Part shown: one piece after another, positions 30,201 to 38,475 of the stretch
Layout of the letters: each line of letters starts with the position of its first letter
How positions within the stretch are numbered: position 1 is the first letter of the stretch
DNA from: Pantoea vagans
GTDB lineage: Bacteria > Pseudomonadota > Gammaproteobacteria > Enterobacterales > Enterobacteriaceae
Assembly (NCBI RefSeq): GCF_001506165.1
Contig: NZ_CP011427.1
Span: 1,550,001 to 1,614,000 of the forward strand
Length of the DNA: 64,000 nt
Direction of reading: 5' to 3'
The notes under the pieces: model-generated
Seen by the model: only the letters and a program-made list of their open reading frames with translations
Told to the model about the DNA's origin: nothing
Database searches by the model: none
Program-made: the position numbers and the translations under genes

Positions 30201-31289
30201 ACCGGCGGCCAGCGCATCGATCTGTTTGGCGCACGCCTTGAACAGTTGCCGGATATCTGGGAAACCCTGATTGCTGCAGGCTTCGAGACCGGTCACGCTT
30301 ACGGTAAATCGTTGCGTACGGTGAAGTCTTGCGTGGGTTCGACCTGGTGTCGCTATGGTGTTCAGGACTCCACCGCCTTCGCCATTGCGCTGGAGAATCG
30401 ATACAAAGGGCTGCGCGCGCCGCACAAAATCAAAATGGCGGTATCGGGATGCACCCGTGAGTGCGCGGAAGCACAGAGCAAAGACATAGGCGTGATTGCC
30501 ACCGATAAGGGCTGGAATCTGTATGTGTGCGGCAACGGCGGCATGAAACCGCGCCACGCAGACCTGTTTGCCAGCGATCTCGATGATGAAACCTTGCTGC
30601 GTTACGTCGATCGTATCCTGATGTTCTACGTGCGCACGGCCGATCGTCTGCAACGCACCAGTGTGTGGATGGATAACATGGAAGGCGGTTTGGACTACCT
30701 GCGTCGAGTGGTGATTGAGGATGTGCTGGGTATCGGCGAGAGGCTGGAGCAGGAGATGCAGTTAGTGGTGGATCGCTACCAGTGTGAATGGCTCAGCACG
30801 CTGCAAGATCCTTCCCGCCGCGCATTGTTTACCCCCACGCTCAACAGCGAGGAAGCGGATGAAACCCTGAACTATGTGCGGGTGCGCGATCAGCGCCAGC
30901 CTGCATCAATGGACATCATTCCAGTGACAACATTGCCTGACGAACCCTGGAGCGCGATTTGTGATGTGACAGCGATTCCGGCATCCGCGGGTATCGGCGC
31001 TCGGCTGGGTGGCCAGCGCGTGGCACTGTTCCGCATGGGCGAAACCATTTACGCACTGGAGGATATCGAACCGGGCACACAGGCGAGCGTGCTGTCACGC
31101 GGCATTCTTGGCGATGTGGCGGGTGAACCGGTGGTGATCTCGCCCCTCTACAAACAGCGTGTTCGTCTGCGGGATGGACAAAGCCTCGATAACGCTGAAC
31201 ATCAACTGCGCTGCTGGCCGGTGCGGATTGATGGCGGCAAAGTGTGGCTAGGGCATCAGCCAATGCTGGCGCTCGCGGCGGCATCATGA
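27222..31289 (+). CDS. nasB: NasC-NasB fusion: NADH reductase subunit joined to assimilatory nitrite reductase
   Basis: A single 1355-aa open frame. Residues 1-397 are an FAD/NADH oxidoreductase (VVIGNGMAAMRM, VVVLGGGLIGVEAA) equivalent to Klebsiella NasC. From Met398 (ATG 28413, MSKPLLAVVGHGM) it is a full NasB/NirB nitrite reductase: a second FAD domain, a [2Fe-2S] BFD segment (ICSCHNVSKGD, TGCGGC), siroheme/4Fe-4S motifs SCVGSTWC and SGCTREC, and a C-terminal NirD/Rieske-like domain without the iron ligands. In Klebsiella these are two genes. AGGA remains 5-9 bases before ATG 28413, so the second protein may also be made separately. ATG 27222 follows AAGGAACAGGTC. Confidence 0.9.
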   Translation: MVQQLVVIGNGMAAMRMVETLLQRAPGRYAITVIGREAQGNYNRVMLSPVLSGEKAFLDTLIHAPDWYITHQVQLLMGETALQVDLKAQRVFTDQRTLHWDKLVFACGSRPRMPDLPGVERPQVLGFRTLRDVETMLAQQGPVVVLGGGLIGVEAAAALRLRGRDVTLLHHRPWLLDRQLDQQAGTLLTQHLTQRGIHCHLGVSLQSIHSDAVTLTDGTRLPAQQVIMAIGVLPEMALAQQAGVPCQRGIVVNRQLQTAIDDVYALGECCEIEGETFGLVAPCLAQADVLTAQLAGEPMADFHYQESGTRLKVTGIEMFSAGDIREGESISSFDPIDNHYQRLFLRNGALRGVLLFGDTQRAGALLNPLQQGERVDINALFGLDNPLTQPCAAGSNVMSKPLLAVVGHGMVSHHFLEQLVSRELHQHYHIVVYGDEPQMAYDRVHLTEYFGGKTADDLSLVSDNFFEKYGIELRSGCEVLAIDTDKRSLRDASGAELAWDKLVLATGSIPFVPPVPGREHSRCFVYRTLADLDAIAACAEHATRGVVIGGGLLGLEAANALKQLGLETHVVEFAPRLMAVQLDDGGAQMLRGKISALGVQVHTSKQTEAIESLPDGSVQMRFADGSVLQTDLIVFSAGIRPRDTLASAAGIQLGERGGIAINDGCETNVAGVYAIGECALWQGQIFGLVAPGYQMARVLAAQLAQEELAFSGADMSTKLKLLGVEVASFGDAHGRTADSQSYQWTDNPKGIYKKLVVCKESKTLLGGVLVGDSGDYSSLLQMMLNKMPLPSEPESLILPQLAGSPSKALGVAALPESAQICSCHNVSKGDICVAVQSGCGDMAAIKSCTKAATGCGGCSALVKQVMELELANQGVEVKKDICEHFAYSRQELYHLIRVDHITTFEQLIQQHGRGHGCEVCKPLAGSLLASCWNEYLLKPQHLPLQDTNDRYFANIQKDGTYSVVPRVPAGEITPQGLIAIGEVAARYDLYTKITGGQRIDLFGARLEQLPDIWETLIAAGFETGHAYGKSLRTVKSCVGSTWCRYGVQDSTAFAIALENRYKGLRAPHKIKMAVSGCTRECAEAQSKDIGVIATDKGWNLYVCGNGGMKPRHADLFASDLDDETLLRYVDRILMFYVRTADRLQRTSVWMDNMEGGLDYLRRVVIEDVLGIGERLEQEMQLVVDRYQCEWLSTLQDPSRRALFTPTLNSEEADETLNYVRVRDQRQPASMDIIPVTTLPDEPWSAICDVTAIPASAGIGARLGGQRVALFRMGETIYALEDIEPGTQASVLSRGILGDVAGEPVVISPLYKQRVRLRDGQSLDNAEHQLRCWPVRIDGGKVWLGHQPMLALAAAS

Positions 31290-33889
31290 AAACCACCTGT
31301 CCTTACTGTGGCGTGGGTTGTGGTGTCGAGGTCAGCGCGCCGGATCAACCTGTCAGCGGCGATCGCCAGCATCCCGCCAACTTTGGCCGTCTGTGTGTGA
31401 AAGGGTCTGCGCTGGGCGAAACCTTGTCTCATGAAGGGCGTCTGCTGTGGCCACAGATCAATGGTGAGCGTGTCAGCATGTCGGTGGCACTGGATCATGT
31501 AGCGGCAAGAATGCAGCAGGTCATCGATCAACATGGCCCACAGGCCGTGGCATTTTATGGCTCGGGCCAGTTGCTGACCGAGGATTACTACACCGCCAAC
31601 AAGTTGATGAAAGGCTTTATTGGGGCGGCCAATATCGATACCAATTCACGGCTGTGCATGGCGTCCGCCGTGGTCGGTTACAAGCGCGCGTTGGGTGCGG
31701 ATGCGGTGCCATGCTGCTATGAAGATATCGAACAGGCCGATGTCGTGGTGCTGGTCGGCTCGAACGCGGCATGGGCGCACCCGGTAGCGTGGCAGCGACT
31801 GGTGCAGGCGAAAACCGATCGCCCCGAGATGAAACTGGTGGTGATCGATCCCCGCCGCACGGCCAGTTGTGATATCGCGGACCTGCATCTCGCCTTGCAA
31901 CCAGGGTCGGACAGCGCGCTGTTTGCCGGGCTGCTCAACTGGCTGAGCGACCATGATGCCGTCGATGCCGCCATGTTGCCGCATCTGGCGAACGTTAAAG
32001 CGACGCTGGCAGCCTGCAAAGTGTGGGATCTGGCGACGGTGGCAGAAGCCTGCCAGCTTAGCGAACAGGAAATCACCAACTTCTGGCAGCTATTTGCATC
32101 GCAACCACGCGTATTGACGCTGTGGTGTATGGGCATTAATCAGTCGCAAACCGGCAGTGACAACAACAACGCCATTATCAATGCGCATCTGTTAAGCGGC
32201 AAAATTGGCTATGCCGGCGCAGGACCGTTTTCGTTGACCGGGCAGCCGAATGCCATGGGCGGCCGGGAAGTGGGTGGACTGGCTAATCAACTGGCGGCGC
32301 ACATGGGATTCAGTGAGGAGGAGGTGGACCGGGTCAGCCGCTTCTGGAACAGCCCACGCGTGGCCCGTCAGCCAGGGTTAACGGCGGTCAATCTGTTTAA
32401 GGCGATTGATCGTGGTGAAGTGAAAGCGGTGTGGATCATGGGCACCAATCCCGCGGTCTCGATGCCAGAAGGTAATCGTATCGCTCAGGCGTTAGCCCGA
32501 TGCGAACTGGTGGTGGTGTCGGAGGTGAGCGCCCATAGCGATACCGCGGATTTAGCGCATGTGCTGCTCCCCGCGCAAGGCTGGGGCGAGAAGAATGGCA
32601 CGGTAACGAATTCCGAACGTCGTATTTCACGCCAGCGATGTTTTATCGAACCGGCAGGCGAAGCGAAACCTGACTGGTGGTTGCTGGCGCAGGTGGCGCA
32701 GCGGTTGGGATTCGGCGCGGCCTTTGCCTGGCAGCACCCCTGCGAGATTTTTGCTGAGCATGCCGCGCTGTCTGGCTTCGAGAATGGTGGTCGCCGTGCT
32801 TTTGATATCAGCGCGCTGGCAACTATCACCCGGGAACAATATGACCAGCTGACGCCGGTGCAGTGGCCAATCAATGCGCGAAGGCCTGAAGGCACGGCGC
32901 GGATGTTTGCCGATCGGCGCTTCTTCCATGGAGATGGTAAAGCGCGCTTGCTGCCACCCGCCATCCCCATCAAAACCCAGACCTGTAACGATTACCCCTT
33001 GTTAATGAACACTGGTCGTATTCGCGACCAGTGGCACACCATGACCCGCACCGGCAATGTTCCGCGATTGATGCAGCATTACGATGAGCCCTTTGTGTCA
33101 CTGCATCCGCACGACGCGGCAGCGCATGGCTTAAGTCAGGGGGATCTGACGCGTGTACAGTCTGCGCTGGGCTGGTGGAGCGGTCGTGTGGTGATCGACA
33201 GCGGATTAACGCGTGGTCAGCTGTTTATTCCCATGCACTGGACGCGCCAGTTTAGCGCTCAGGCCAACGTAGATGGCTTAGTGGCGGCCAACTGCTGTCC
33301 CGATTCTGGCCAACCTGCTCTGAAACAAACCGCCGTGCGTCTGCAGCCGTTGCGTCCTGCATGGCAGGGGTGGCTGTTCATGCCAGCGGTGATGGCACCT
33401 CAACAACTGCTGTACTGGTCTCGCGCGCCTCAAGAGGGGGTACAGCGTTATGTCGTGGCAGGCAACGGTAAGGCATCGGATTGGCTGATGCAGCAACCGG
33501 GCATGCGGGATGTGCAGTGGCAACAAGCACAGTCGGGTCAGCAGCGGCATATGCTGGGCTGGCGTAACGGCAACCTGGTATGTGCCTTTTATGCGGCCCC
33601 TTGGTTGCCGGAAATCGATCATGGATTTGTTGCTCGCGCCTTTACGCACACACCGAATTCACCTCAGCAGCGCCATACCCTGTTGGGCGGGCGTCCAGCA
33701 CAAGGTGAAAATCCAGGCCGGACTATTTGCAGCTGCTTCGGTGTCGGCGACGTAGCGATTCGACGGGCGATTGAGCAGGGCTGCGATTCCACGGCCGCAC
33801 TTGGCGCAATGCTGAAATGTGGCACCAATTGTGGCTCCTGTATTCCAGAGTTAAAAAATTTACTGACAACCCTGCGCGTCGCGCAGTAA
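31286..33889 (+). CDS. nasA: Assimilatory nitrate reductase catalytic subunit
   Basis: An 867-aa cytoplasmic molybdopterin enzyme reducing nitrate to nitrite. The N-terminal [4Fe-4S] ligands are Cys5, Cys8, Cys12 and Cys37 (TCPYCGVGCG, RLCVKG). The bis-MGD domains include DTNSRLCMASAVVGYKRALG and NTGRIRDQWHTMTRTG. A C-terminal BFD-like [2Fe-2S] domain (TICSCFGVGD, CGTNCGSC) should take electrons from the NasC part of the upstream protein. ATG overlaps the nasB stop as ATGA. Confidence 0.95.
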   Translation: MKTTCPYCGVGCGVEVSAPDQPVSGDRQHPANFGRLCVKGSALGETLSHEGRLLWPQINGERVSMSVALDHVAARMQQVIDQHGPQAVAFYGSGQLLTEDYYTANKLMKGFIGAANIDTNSRLCMASAVVGYKRALGADAVPCCYEDIEQADVVVLVGSNAAWAHPVAWQRLVQAKTDRPEMKLVVIDPRRTASCDIADLHLALQPGSDSALFAGLLNWLSDHDAVDAAMLPHLANVKATLAACKVWDLATVAEACQLSEQEITNFWQLFASQPRVLTLWCMGINQSQTGSDNNNAIINAHLLSGKIGYAGAGPFSLTGQPNAMGGREVGGLANQLAAHMGFSEEEVDRVSRFWNSPRVARQPGLTAVNLFKAIDRGEVKAVWIMGTNPAVSMPEGNRIAQALARCELVVVSEVSAHSDTADLAHVLLPAQGWGEKNGTVTNSERRISRQRCFIEPAGEAKPDWWLLAQVAQRLGFGAAFAWQHPCEIFAEHAALSGFENGGRRAFDISALATITREQYDQLTPVQWPINARRPEGTARMFADRRFFHGDGKARLLPPAIPIKTQTCNDYPLLMNTGRIRDQWHTMTRTGNVPRLMQHYDEPFVSLHPHDAAAHGLSQGDLTRVQSALGWWSGRVVIDSGLTRGQLFIPMHWTRQFSAQANVDGLVAANCCPDSGQPALKQTAVRLQPLRPAWQGWLFMPAVMAPQQLLYWSRAPQEGVQRYVVAGNGKASDWLMQQPGMRDVQWQQAQSGQQRHMLGWRNGNLVCAFYAAPWLPEIDHGFVARAFTHTPNSPQQRHTLLGGRPAQGENPGRTICSCFGVGDVAIRRAIEQGCDSTAALGAMLKCGTNCGSCIPELKNLLTTLRVAQ

Positions 33890-33900
33890 AGGGGCATGTG

Positions 33901-34710
33901 ATGACACAGGCGATAAGCTCTCTTGATAAGTTGCTCAATCCGCAGGGAAGCGAAACTGTTCAGGGCTGTGTCTGGTTGGTGGGGGCTGGGCCGGGGGATG
34001 TCGAGTTGCTGACGCTTAAAGCGCTACGGTTAATCAAATCTGCTGATGTGGTGGTATTTGACCGGCTGGTCAGCGATGAGATTATGGCCGAAGTCCCACA
34101 CAGTACGCTGGCTATTGATGTCGGTAAAAAGCCGGGCAGCCATGGGCTGAAGCAGGCGCAGATCAATCAGTTGCTGGCAGATTTAGCCGCGAGTGGTCGC
34201 TTGGTGGTGAGGCTGAAGGGAGGCGATCCCTTTATCTTCGGACGCGGTGGCGAAGAGATGTTGTTTCTCCAGCAAGCGGGTATTACCTGTCAGGTTGTGC
34301 CAGGGATTACCGCTGCAGCAGGCTGTGCTGCGGCCAGCGGCATTCCACTTACCCATCGCGACTGCGCGCAATCGCTGCGGTTAATCACCGGGCATGGCAG
34401 GAGCGGCGAACCTCAACTGGAAGACGCCAGTTTAGCCGCCAGCAATCAGACCTTAGTGTTCTACATGGGGCTGAAATGGAGCGCCAGCATCAGCGCACAA
34501 CTGCAGGCACAGGGCCGCGCTGCCGATACGCCAGTGGCAATCATCGAAAATGGCACGCGTATCGATCAACGAGTAATGGTGACAACGCTGGCGGACTTGT
34601 CGGCAACCATTGTCCGCGAACAGGCACAATCTCCGGCACTGCTGTTGGTGGGAGAGGTGGTGCGGTTTTATCGCGAGCACTGCAGCGCAATTTCACTTAT
34701 GGCCCAATAA
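33901..34710 (+). CDS. cobA: Uroporphyrinogen-III C-methyltransferase (SUMT)
   Basis: A 269-aa monofunctional SAM-dependent enzyme converting uroporphyrinogen III to precorrin-2, the branch point to siroheme. Typical motifs are VWLVGAGPGDVELLTLKAL, VVFDRLVSDEI and RLKGGDPFIFGRGGEE. It lacks the CysG dehydrogenase/ferrochelatase domain, so later siroheme steps must come from another gene. It lies 11 bp after nasA and serves the siroheme-dependent nitrite reductase of the same operon. No clear terminator was seen before flhB. Confidence 0.93.
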   Translation: MTQAISSLDKLLNPQGSETVQGCVWLVGAGPGDVELLTLKALRLIKSADVVVFDRLVSDEIMAEVPHSTLAIDVGKKPGSHGLKQAQINQLLADLAASGRLVVRLKGGDPFIFGRGGEEMLFLQQAGITCQVVPGITAAAGCAAASGIPLTHRDCAQSLRLITGHGRSGEPQLEDASLAASNQTLVFYMGLKWSASISAQLQAQGRAADTPVAIIENGTRIDQRVMVTTLADLSATIVREQAQSPALLLVGEVVRFYREHCSAISLMAQ

Positions 34711-34797
34711 ACTCGCATTTCTCCCCCTTAATCCACGCTTTAGCCACGGCGGGTTTTGGCATCCTATGCTCAGAATTCCTGCCAGCTGAGGTATGTC

Positions 34798-35949
34798 GTG
34801 GCTGAAGAGAGCGACGAGGACAAAACAGAATCGCCCACGGCGCACCGACTAGAAAAGGCGCGCGAAGAGGGACAGATTCCGCGATCGCGCGAGTTAACAT
34901 CGGTGTTGATGTTGCTGGCGGGCTTGCTGATCCTGTGGCTGGGTGGCACCCATATGGCGGAGCAGCTGGCCAGTATGCTGGCCACCGGGTTTCGTTTTGA
35001 CCACGCCATGGTCACCGATGACAAAATGATCATCGCGCACATCAGCAACCTGATTGGTCAGGCAGTGATGGCTTTGCTGCCTTTGATGGCGGGCTTGGTG
35101 ATTGTCGCGATTGCAGCACCGATGCTACTCGGCGGTATCAACATCAGTGGCAAATCTATCAAGCTGGATTTCAATAAGCTCAATCCTCTTAGCGGATTGA
35201 AACGCATGGTCTCCTCGCAAACCTGGGCTGAGCTGTTAAAGGCGATTTTGAAAGCAGTACTGGTGGGGCTGGTGGCAGGCTGGTACATCTGGTCACACTG
35301 GCAAGAGATGCTGCGCTTGATCAGTGAATCCCCGGTCAACGCGCTGCACCACGGTTTAAGCATGATGGCCATCAGCTGTGCGCTGATCATGCTGGGCCTG
35401 GTTCCGATGGTGGGTTTCGACGTGTTCTGGCAGCTCTACAGCCACTTCAAAAAGTTGAAAATGTCGCGTCAGGAAATCCGAGACGAACATAAGCAGAACG
35501 AAGGTGACCCGCACGTGAAAGGGCGTATTCGTCAGGCGATGCGTGCAGCCGCGCGACGTCGCATGATGGCGGATGTGCCGAAAGCGGATGTGATTGTTAC
35601 CAACCCAACGCACTACTCGGTGGCGCTGCAGTATCAGGAAGGCAAGATGAGCGCGCCCAAGGTGATTGCCAAAGGGGCCGGTGATATTGCCCTGAAAATA
35701 CGTGAGCTGGCAAAAGAGCACCGCGTCCCGATCCTTGAAGCACCGCCGTTGGCACGTGCGCTCTATCGACACACAGAGATTGGTCAGTTCATCCCCGGCG
35801 CGCTCTATGCTGCGGTGGCGGAGGTGCTGGCGTGGGTATGGCAACTGCGGCGCTGGAAGCGTGAAGGCGGCCTGATCCCAACCAAACCAAAACAGCTGCC
35901 GGTTCCGGCAGACATGGACTTTGCAGGAGAGAACAGAAACGATGGCTAA
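34798..35949 (+). CDS. flhB: FlhB, flagellar export gate and substrate-specificity switch
   Basis: A 383-aa inner-membrane protein of the flagellar type III export apparatus. Four membrane helices precede the cytoplasmic domain with the autocleavage motif NPTH, Asn269-Pro270, exactly at the family position. The start is GTG at 34798 with GAGG six bases upstream; the family N-terminus (SDESDDKTEAPTPHRLEKAREEGQ in E. coli terms) confirms this. It lies only 87 bp after cobA, whereas E. coli has cheZ upstream, so local promoter placement is unclear. Confidence 0.96.
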   Translation: MAEESDEDKTESPTAHRLEKAREEGQIPRSRELTSVLMLLAGLLILWLGGTHMAEQLASMLATGFRFDHAMVTDDKMIIAHISNLIGQAVMALLPLMAGLVIVAIAAPMLLGGINISGKSIKLDFNKLNPLSGLKRMVSSQTWAELLKAILKAVLVGLVAGWYIWSHWQEMLRLISESPVNALHHGLSMMAISCALIMLGLVPMVGFDVFWQLYSHFKKLKMSRQEIRDEHKQNEGDPHVKGRIRQAMRAAARRRMMADVPKADVIVTNPTHYSVALQYQEGKMSAPKVIAKGAGDIALKIRELAKEHRVPILEAPPLARALYRHTEIGQFIPGALYAAVAEVLAWVWQLRRWKREGGLIPTKPKQLPVPADMDFAGENRNDG

Positions 35950-38029
35950 TCTGGCCGAAAAGCTGCGTTTACCGGGCAATTTTAAAGACACGCAGTGGCA
36001 GGTGCTGGCAGGGCCGGTGTTGATCATGCTGATCCTGTCGATGATGGTGCTGCCGTTACCGGCATTCATTCTCGACCTGTTGTTCACCTTTAACATTGCC
36101 CTGTCGATCATGGTGCTGCTGGTGGCGATGTTTACGCAGCGCACGCTGGATTTCGCCGCGTTTCCCACCATTCTGCTGTTCTCCACCTTACTGCGCCTGG
36201 CGCTGAACGTGGCGTCAACGCGTATCATCCTGCTGGATGGTCACACCGGTGCTGACGCAGCGGGCCGCGTGGTAGAGGCCTTTGGTCACTTCCTGGTAGG
36301 CGGTAACTTTGCCATCGGTATCGTGGTGTTCATCATCCTCGTTATCATCAACTTTATGGTTATCACCAAGGGTGCCGGACGTATCGCCGAAGTAGGCGCC
36401 CGTTTCGTACTCGACGGGATGCCAGGTAAGCAGATGGCGATCGATGCTGACCTGAACGCCGGTTTGATCGGTGAAGAAGAGGCTAAGCGTCGTCGTTCGG
36501 AAGTGACGCAGGAAGCTGACTTCTACGGCTCGATGGACGGTGCGAGTAAATTTGTTCGTGGTGATGCCATCGCCGGAATTTTGATCATGGTGATCAACGT
36601 CATCGGCGGTCTGTTGGTGGGCGTGGTGCAACACGGTATGGACCTCGGTCACGCAGGTGAAACTTATACCCTGTTGACCATCGGTGACGGCTTAGTGGCA
36701 CAGATCCCGGCGCTGGTGATCTCCACCGCTGCGGGTGTCATTGTGACGCGCGTCAGCACCGATCAGGATGTTGGCGAGCAGATGGTTACCCAGCTGTTCA
36801 ACAATCCTCGGGTATTGATGCTGAGTGGCGGGGTTATCGGTTTGCTCGGCCTGGTACCGGGAATGCCGAACTTTGTCTTCCTGCTGTTTACTGCGGCACT
36901 GCTGGGTCTTGCCTGGTGGCTGCGTGGACGTGAGATGAAGCCGAAGAAAGCGCCTGAAACCTCAAGCCTGGTGAAAACCCAAGAGACGCCAGCCACAGTG
37001 GAAGCGTCATGGACCGATGTCCAGTTGGAAGATTCATTGGGTCTCGAAGTGGGTTACCGCCTGATCCCGATGGTCGATCACCTGCAAAATGGTGAACTGC
37101 TGGGGCGCATCCGCAGTATTCGTAAAAAAGTGGCGCAAGAGGTGGGATTCCTGCCGCCGGTGGTGCATATCCGCGACAACATGGAGCTGCCCCCTGCGCG
37201 ATATCGCATCCTGATGAAAGGGGTGGAAATTGGCAGTGGTGATGCTTATCCGGGACGTTGGATGGCCATTAACCCGGGCACCGCAGCAGGTTCGTTGCCG
37301 GGTGAACCGACCGTCGATCCAGCCTTTGGCCTGGCGGCTATCTGGATCGACAGCGCCCTGAAAGAGCAGGCACAGATTCAGGGCTTTACCGTGGTAGAGG
37401 CCAGTACCGTGGTAGCGACTCACCTGAACCACCTGATTGGTCAGTATGCCAGCGAGTTGTTTGGTCGTCAGGAAGCTCAACAGCTGTTGGATCGCGTCAC
37501 GCAGGAGATGCCAAAGCTGACAGAAGATCTGGTGCCGGGCGTGATTACCCTGACCACGCTGCACAAGGTATTGCAGAACCTGTTGATCGAACGCGTTTCG
37601 ATTCGCGATATGCGTACCATTATCGAAACGCTGGCAGAGCATGCTCCGGTGCAAACCGACCCGCAGGAGCTCACCAGTGTGGTACGTGTCGCCCTGGGCC
37701 GCGCGATTACTCAGCAATGGTTCCCCGGCAACGGCGAAGTTCAGGTGATTGGTCTCGACGCCACTTTAGAACGTCTGCTCCTGCAAGCATTGCAGGGCGG
37801 TGGTGGTCTGGAACCGGGCCTGGCAGACCGCTTGCTGGTACAAGCACAGGGTGCATTGCAGCAGCAGGAGATGACTGGTGCACCGCCGGTGCTGCTGGTT
37901 AACCATCCGCTGCGTGCGCTGCTGGCGCGCTTCCTGCGTCGTAATCTGCCGCAACTGGTGGTGCTGTCGAATATGGAACTGACCGATAATCGTCAAATCC
38001 GTATGACCGCCACCATTGGAGGTAAGTAA
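35942..38029 (+). CDS. flhA: FlhA, flagellar export gate protein
   Basis: A 695-aa inner-membrane export gate component. About eight membrane helices occupy residues 20-310, including the conserved FHIPEP-type cytoplasmic loop (MVITKGAGRIAEVGARFVLDGMPGKQMAIDADL split over it), followed by the large cytoplasmic ring domain. It is close to E. coli FlhA throughout. ATG at 35942 overlaps the last 8 bases of flhB, indicating coupling. Confidence 0.97.
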   Translation: MANLAEKLRLPGNFKDTQWQVLAGPVLIMLILSMMVLPLPAFILDLLFTFNIALSIMVLLVAMFTQRTLDFAAFPTILLFSTLLRLALNVASTRIILLDGHTGADAAGRVVEAFGHFLVGGNFAIGIVVFIILVIINFMVITKGAGRIAEVGARFVLDGMPGKQMAIDADLNAGLIGEEEAKRRRSEVTQEADFYGSMDGASKFVRGDAIAGILIMVINVIGGLLVGVVQHGMDLGHAGETYTLLTIGDGLVAQIPALVISTAAGVIVTRVSTDQDVGEQMVTQLFNNPRVLMLSGGVIGLLGLVPGMPNFVFLLFTAALLGLAWWLRGREMKPKKAPETSSLVKTQETPATVEASWTDVQLEDSLGLEVGYRLIPMVDHLQNGELLGRIRSIRKKVAQEVGFLPPVVHIRDNMELPPARYRILMKGVEIGSGDAYPGRWMAINPGTAAGSLPGEPTVDPAFGLAAIWIDSALKEQAQIQGFTVVEASTVVATHLNHLIGQYASELFGRQEAQQLLDRVTQEMPKLTEDLVPGVITLTTLHKVLQNLLIERVSIRDMRTIIETLAEHAPVQTDPQELTSVVRVALGRAITQQWFPGNGEVQVIGLDATLERLLLQALQGGGGLEPGLADRLLVQAQGALQQQEMTGAPPVLLVNHPLRALLARFLRRNLPQLVVLSNMELTDNRQIRMTATIGGK

Positions 38030-38032
38030 TCC

Positions 38033-38440
38033 ATGCGTCGCTGGTGTTGGACATTAATGATGTTACCGATGGTGGCGCTGCCACTGTATGCCGATGCCGC
38101 AACGGGTGCATGGAGCGACAGCGCCAGTGGTCCGAGTATCGGGGTGCGCGGTAACTGGCTAATGACGCCGGCTTTAAAGGCACCCTCTGCTGCACCGGGC
38201 ACTATTACAGTCGTGAACTGGCGTTATCAGCTCAGCCGTCCCGCGCCTTCCGGGATGATCGTGCGGTTGTGTACCACGCAACGTTGCGTGGAGCTTGAGG
38301 GCGGTAGCGGCAGTACGCGTGGGCTGGCAAATATCTCAGCTGAGGAAACCCTGCATTTGGCGTTTGGTTTTCAGGGGAAAGGCGCGTTGCCCCCGGGCTT
38401 GCGGGTGATAAGCAGTGAAGTGACGGTGAATTATCAGTAG
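38033..38440 (+). CDS. flhE: FlhE, periplasmic flagellar protein
   Basis: A 135-aa protein with a signal peptide (cleavage probably after ADAA) and a small beta-rich mature domain with one Cys pair (LCTTQRC). FlhE is a periplasmic chaperone-like regulator linked to proton leakage through the flagellar export gate. It is 3 bp after flhA and followed by a bidirectional terminator shared with convergent argS. Confidence 0.9.
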   Translation: MRRWCWTLMMLPMVALPLYADAATGAWSDSASGPSIGVRGNWLMTPALKAPSAAPGTITVVNWRYQLSRPAPSGMIVRLCTTQRCVELEGGSGSTRGLANISAEETLHLAFGFQGKGALPPGLRVISSEVTVNYQ

Positions 38441-38446
38441 CCAATA

Positions 38447-38474
38447 AAAAACCCGCCTTGGCGGGTTTTTTATT
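38447..38474. terminator. Bidirectional terminator between flhE and argS
   Basis: AAAAACCCGCC-TT-GGCGGGTTTTT is a perfect inverted repeat with A- and T-runs on the two sides, serving flhE on the plus strand and argS on the minus strand. Confidence 0.93.
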
Positions 38475-38475
38475 C

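Noticed and set aside
29883..30653. A 256-codon open frame antisense to the nasB part
   Set aside because: Complementary shadow of a strongly supported coding region; no recognisable protein.
31120..31260. NirD-like domain at the end of the NasB part as a true Rieske centre
   Set aside because: The Cys/His iron ligands are absent, as is common in NirD; it was kept as a Rieske-like fold without a cluster.
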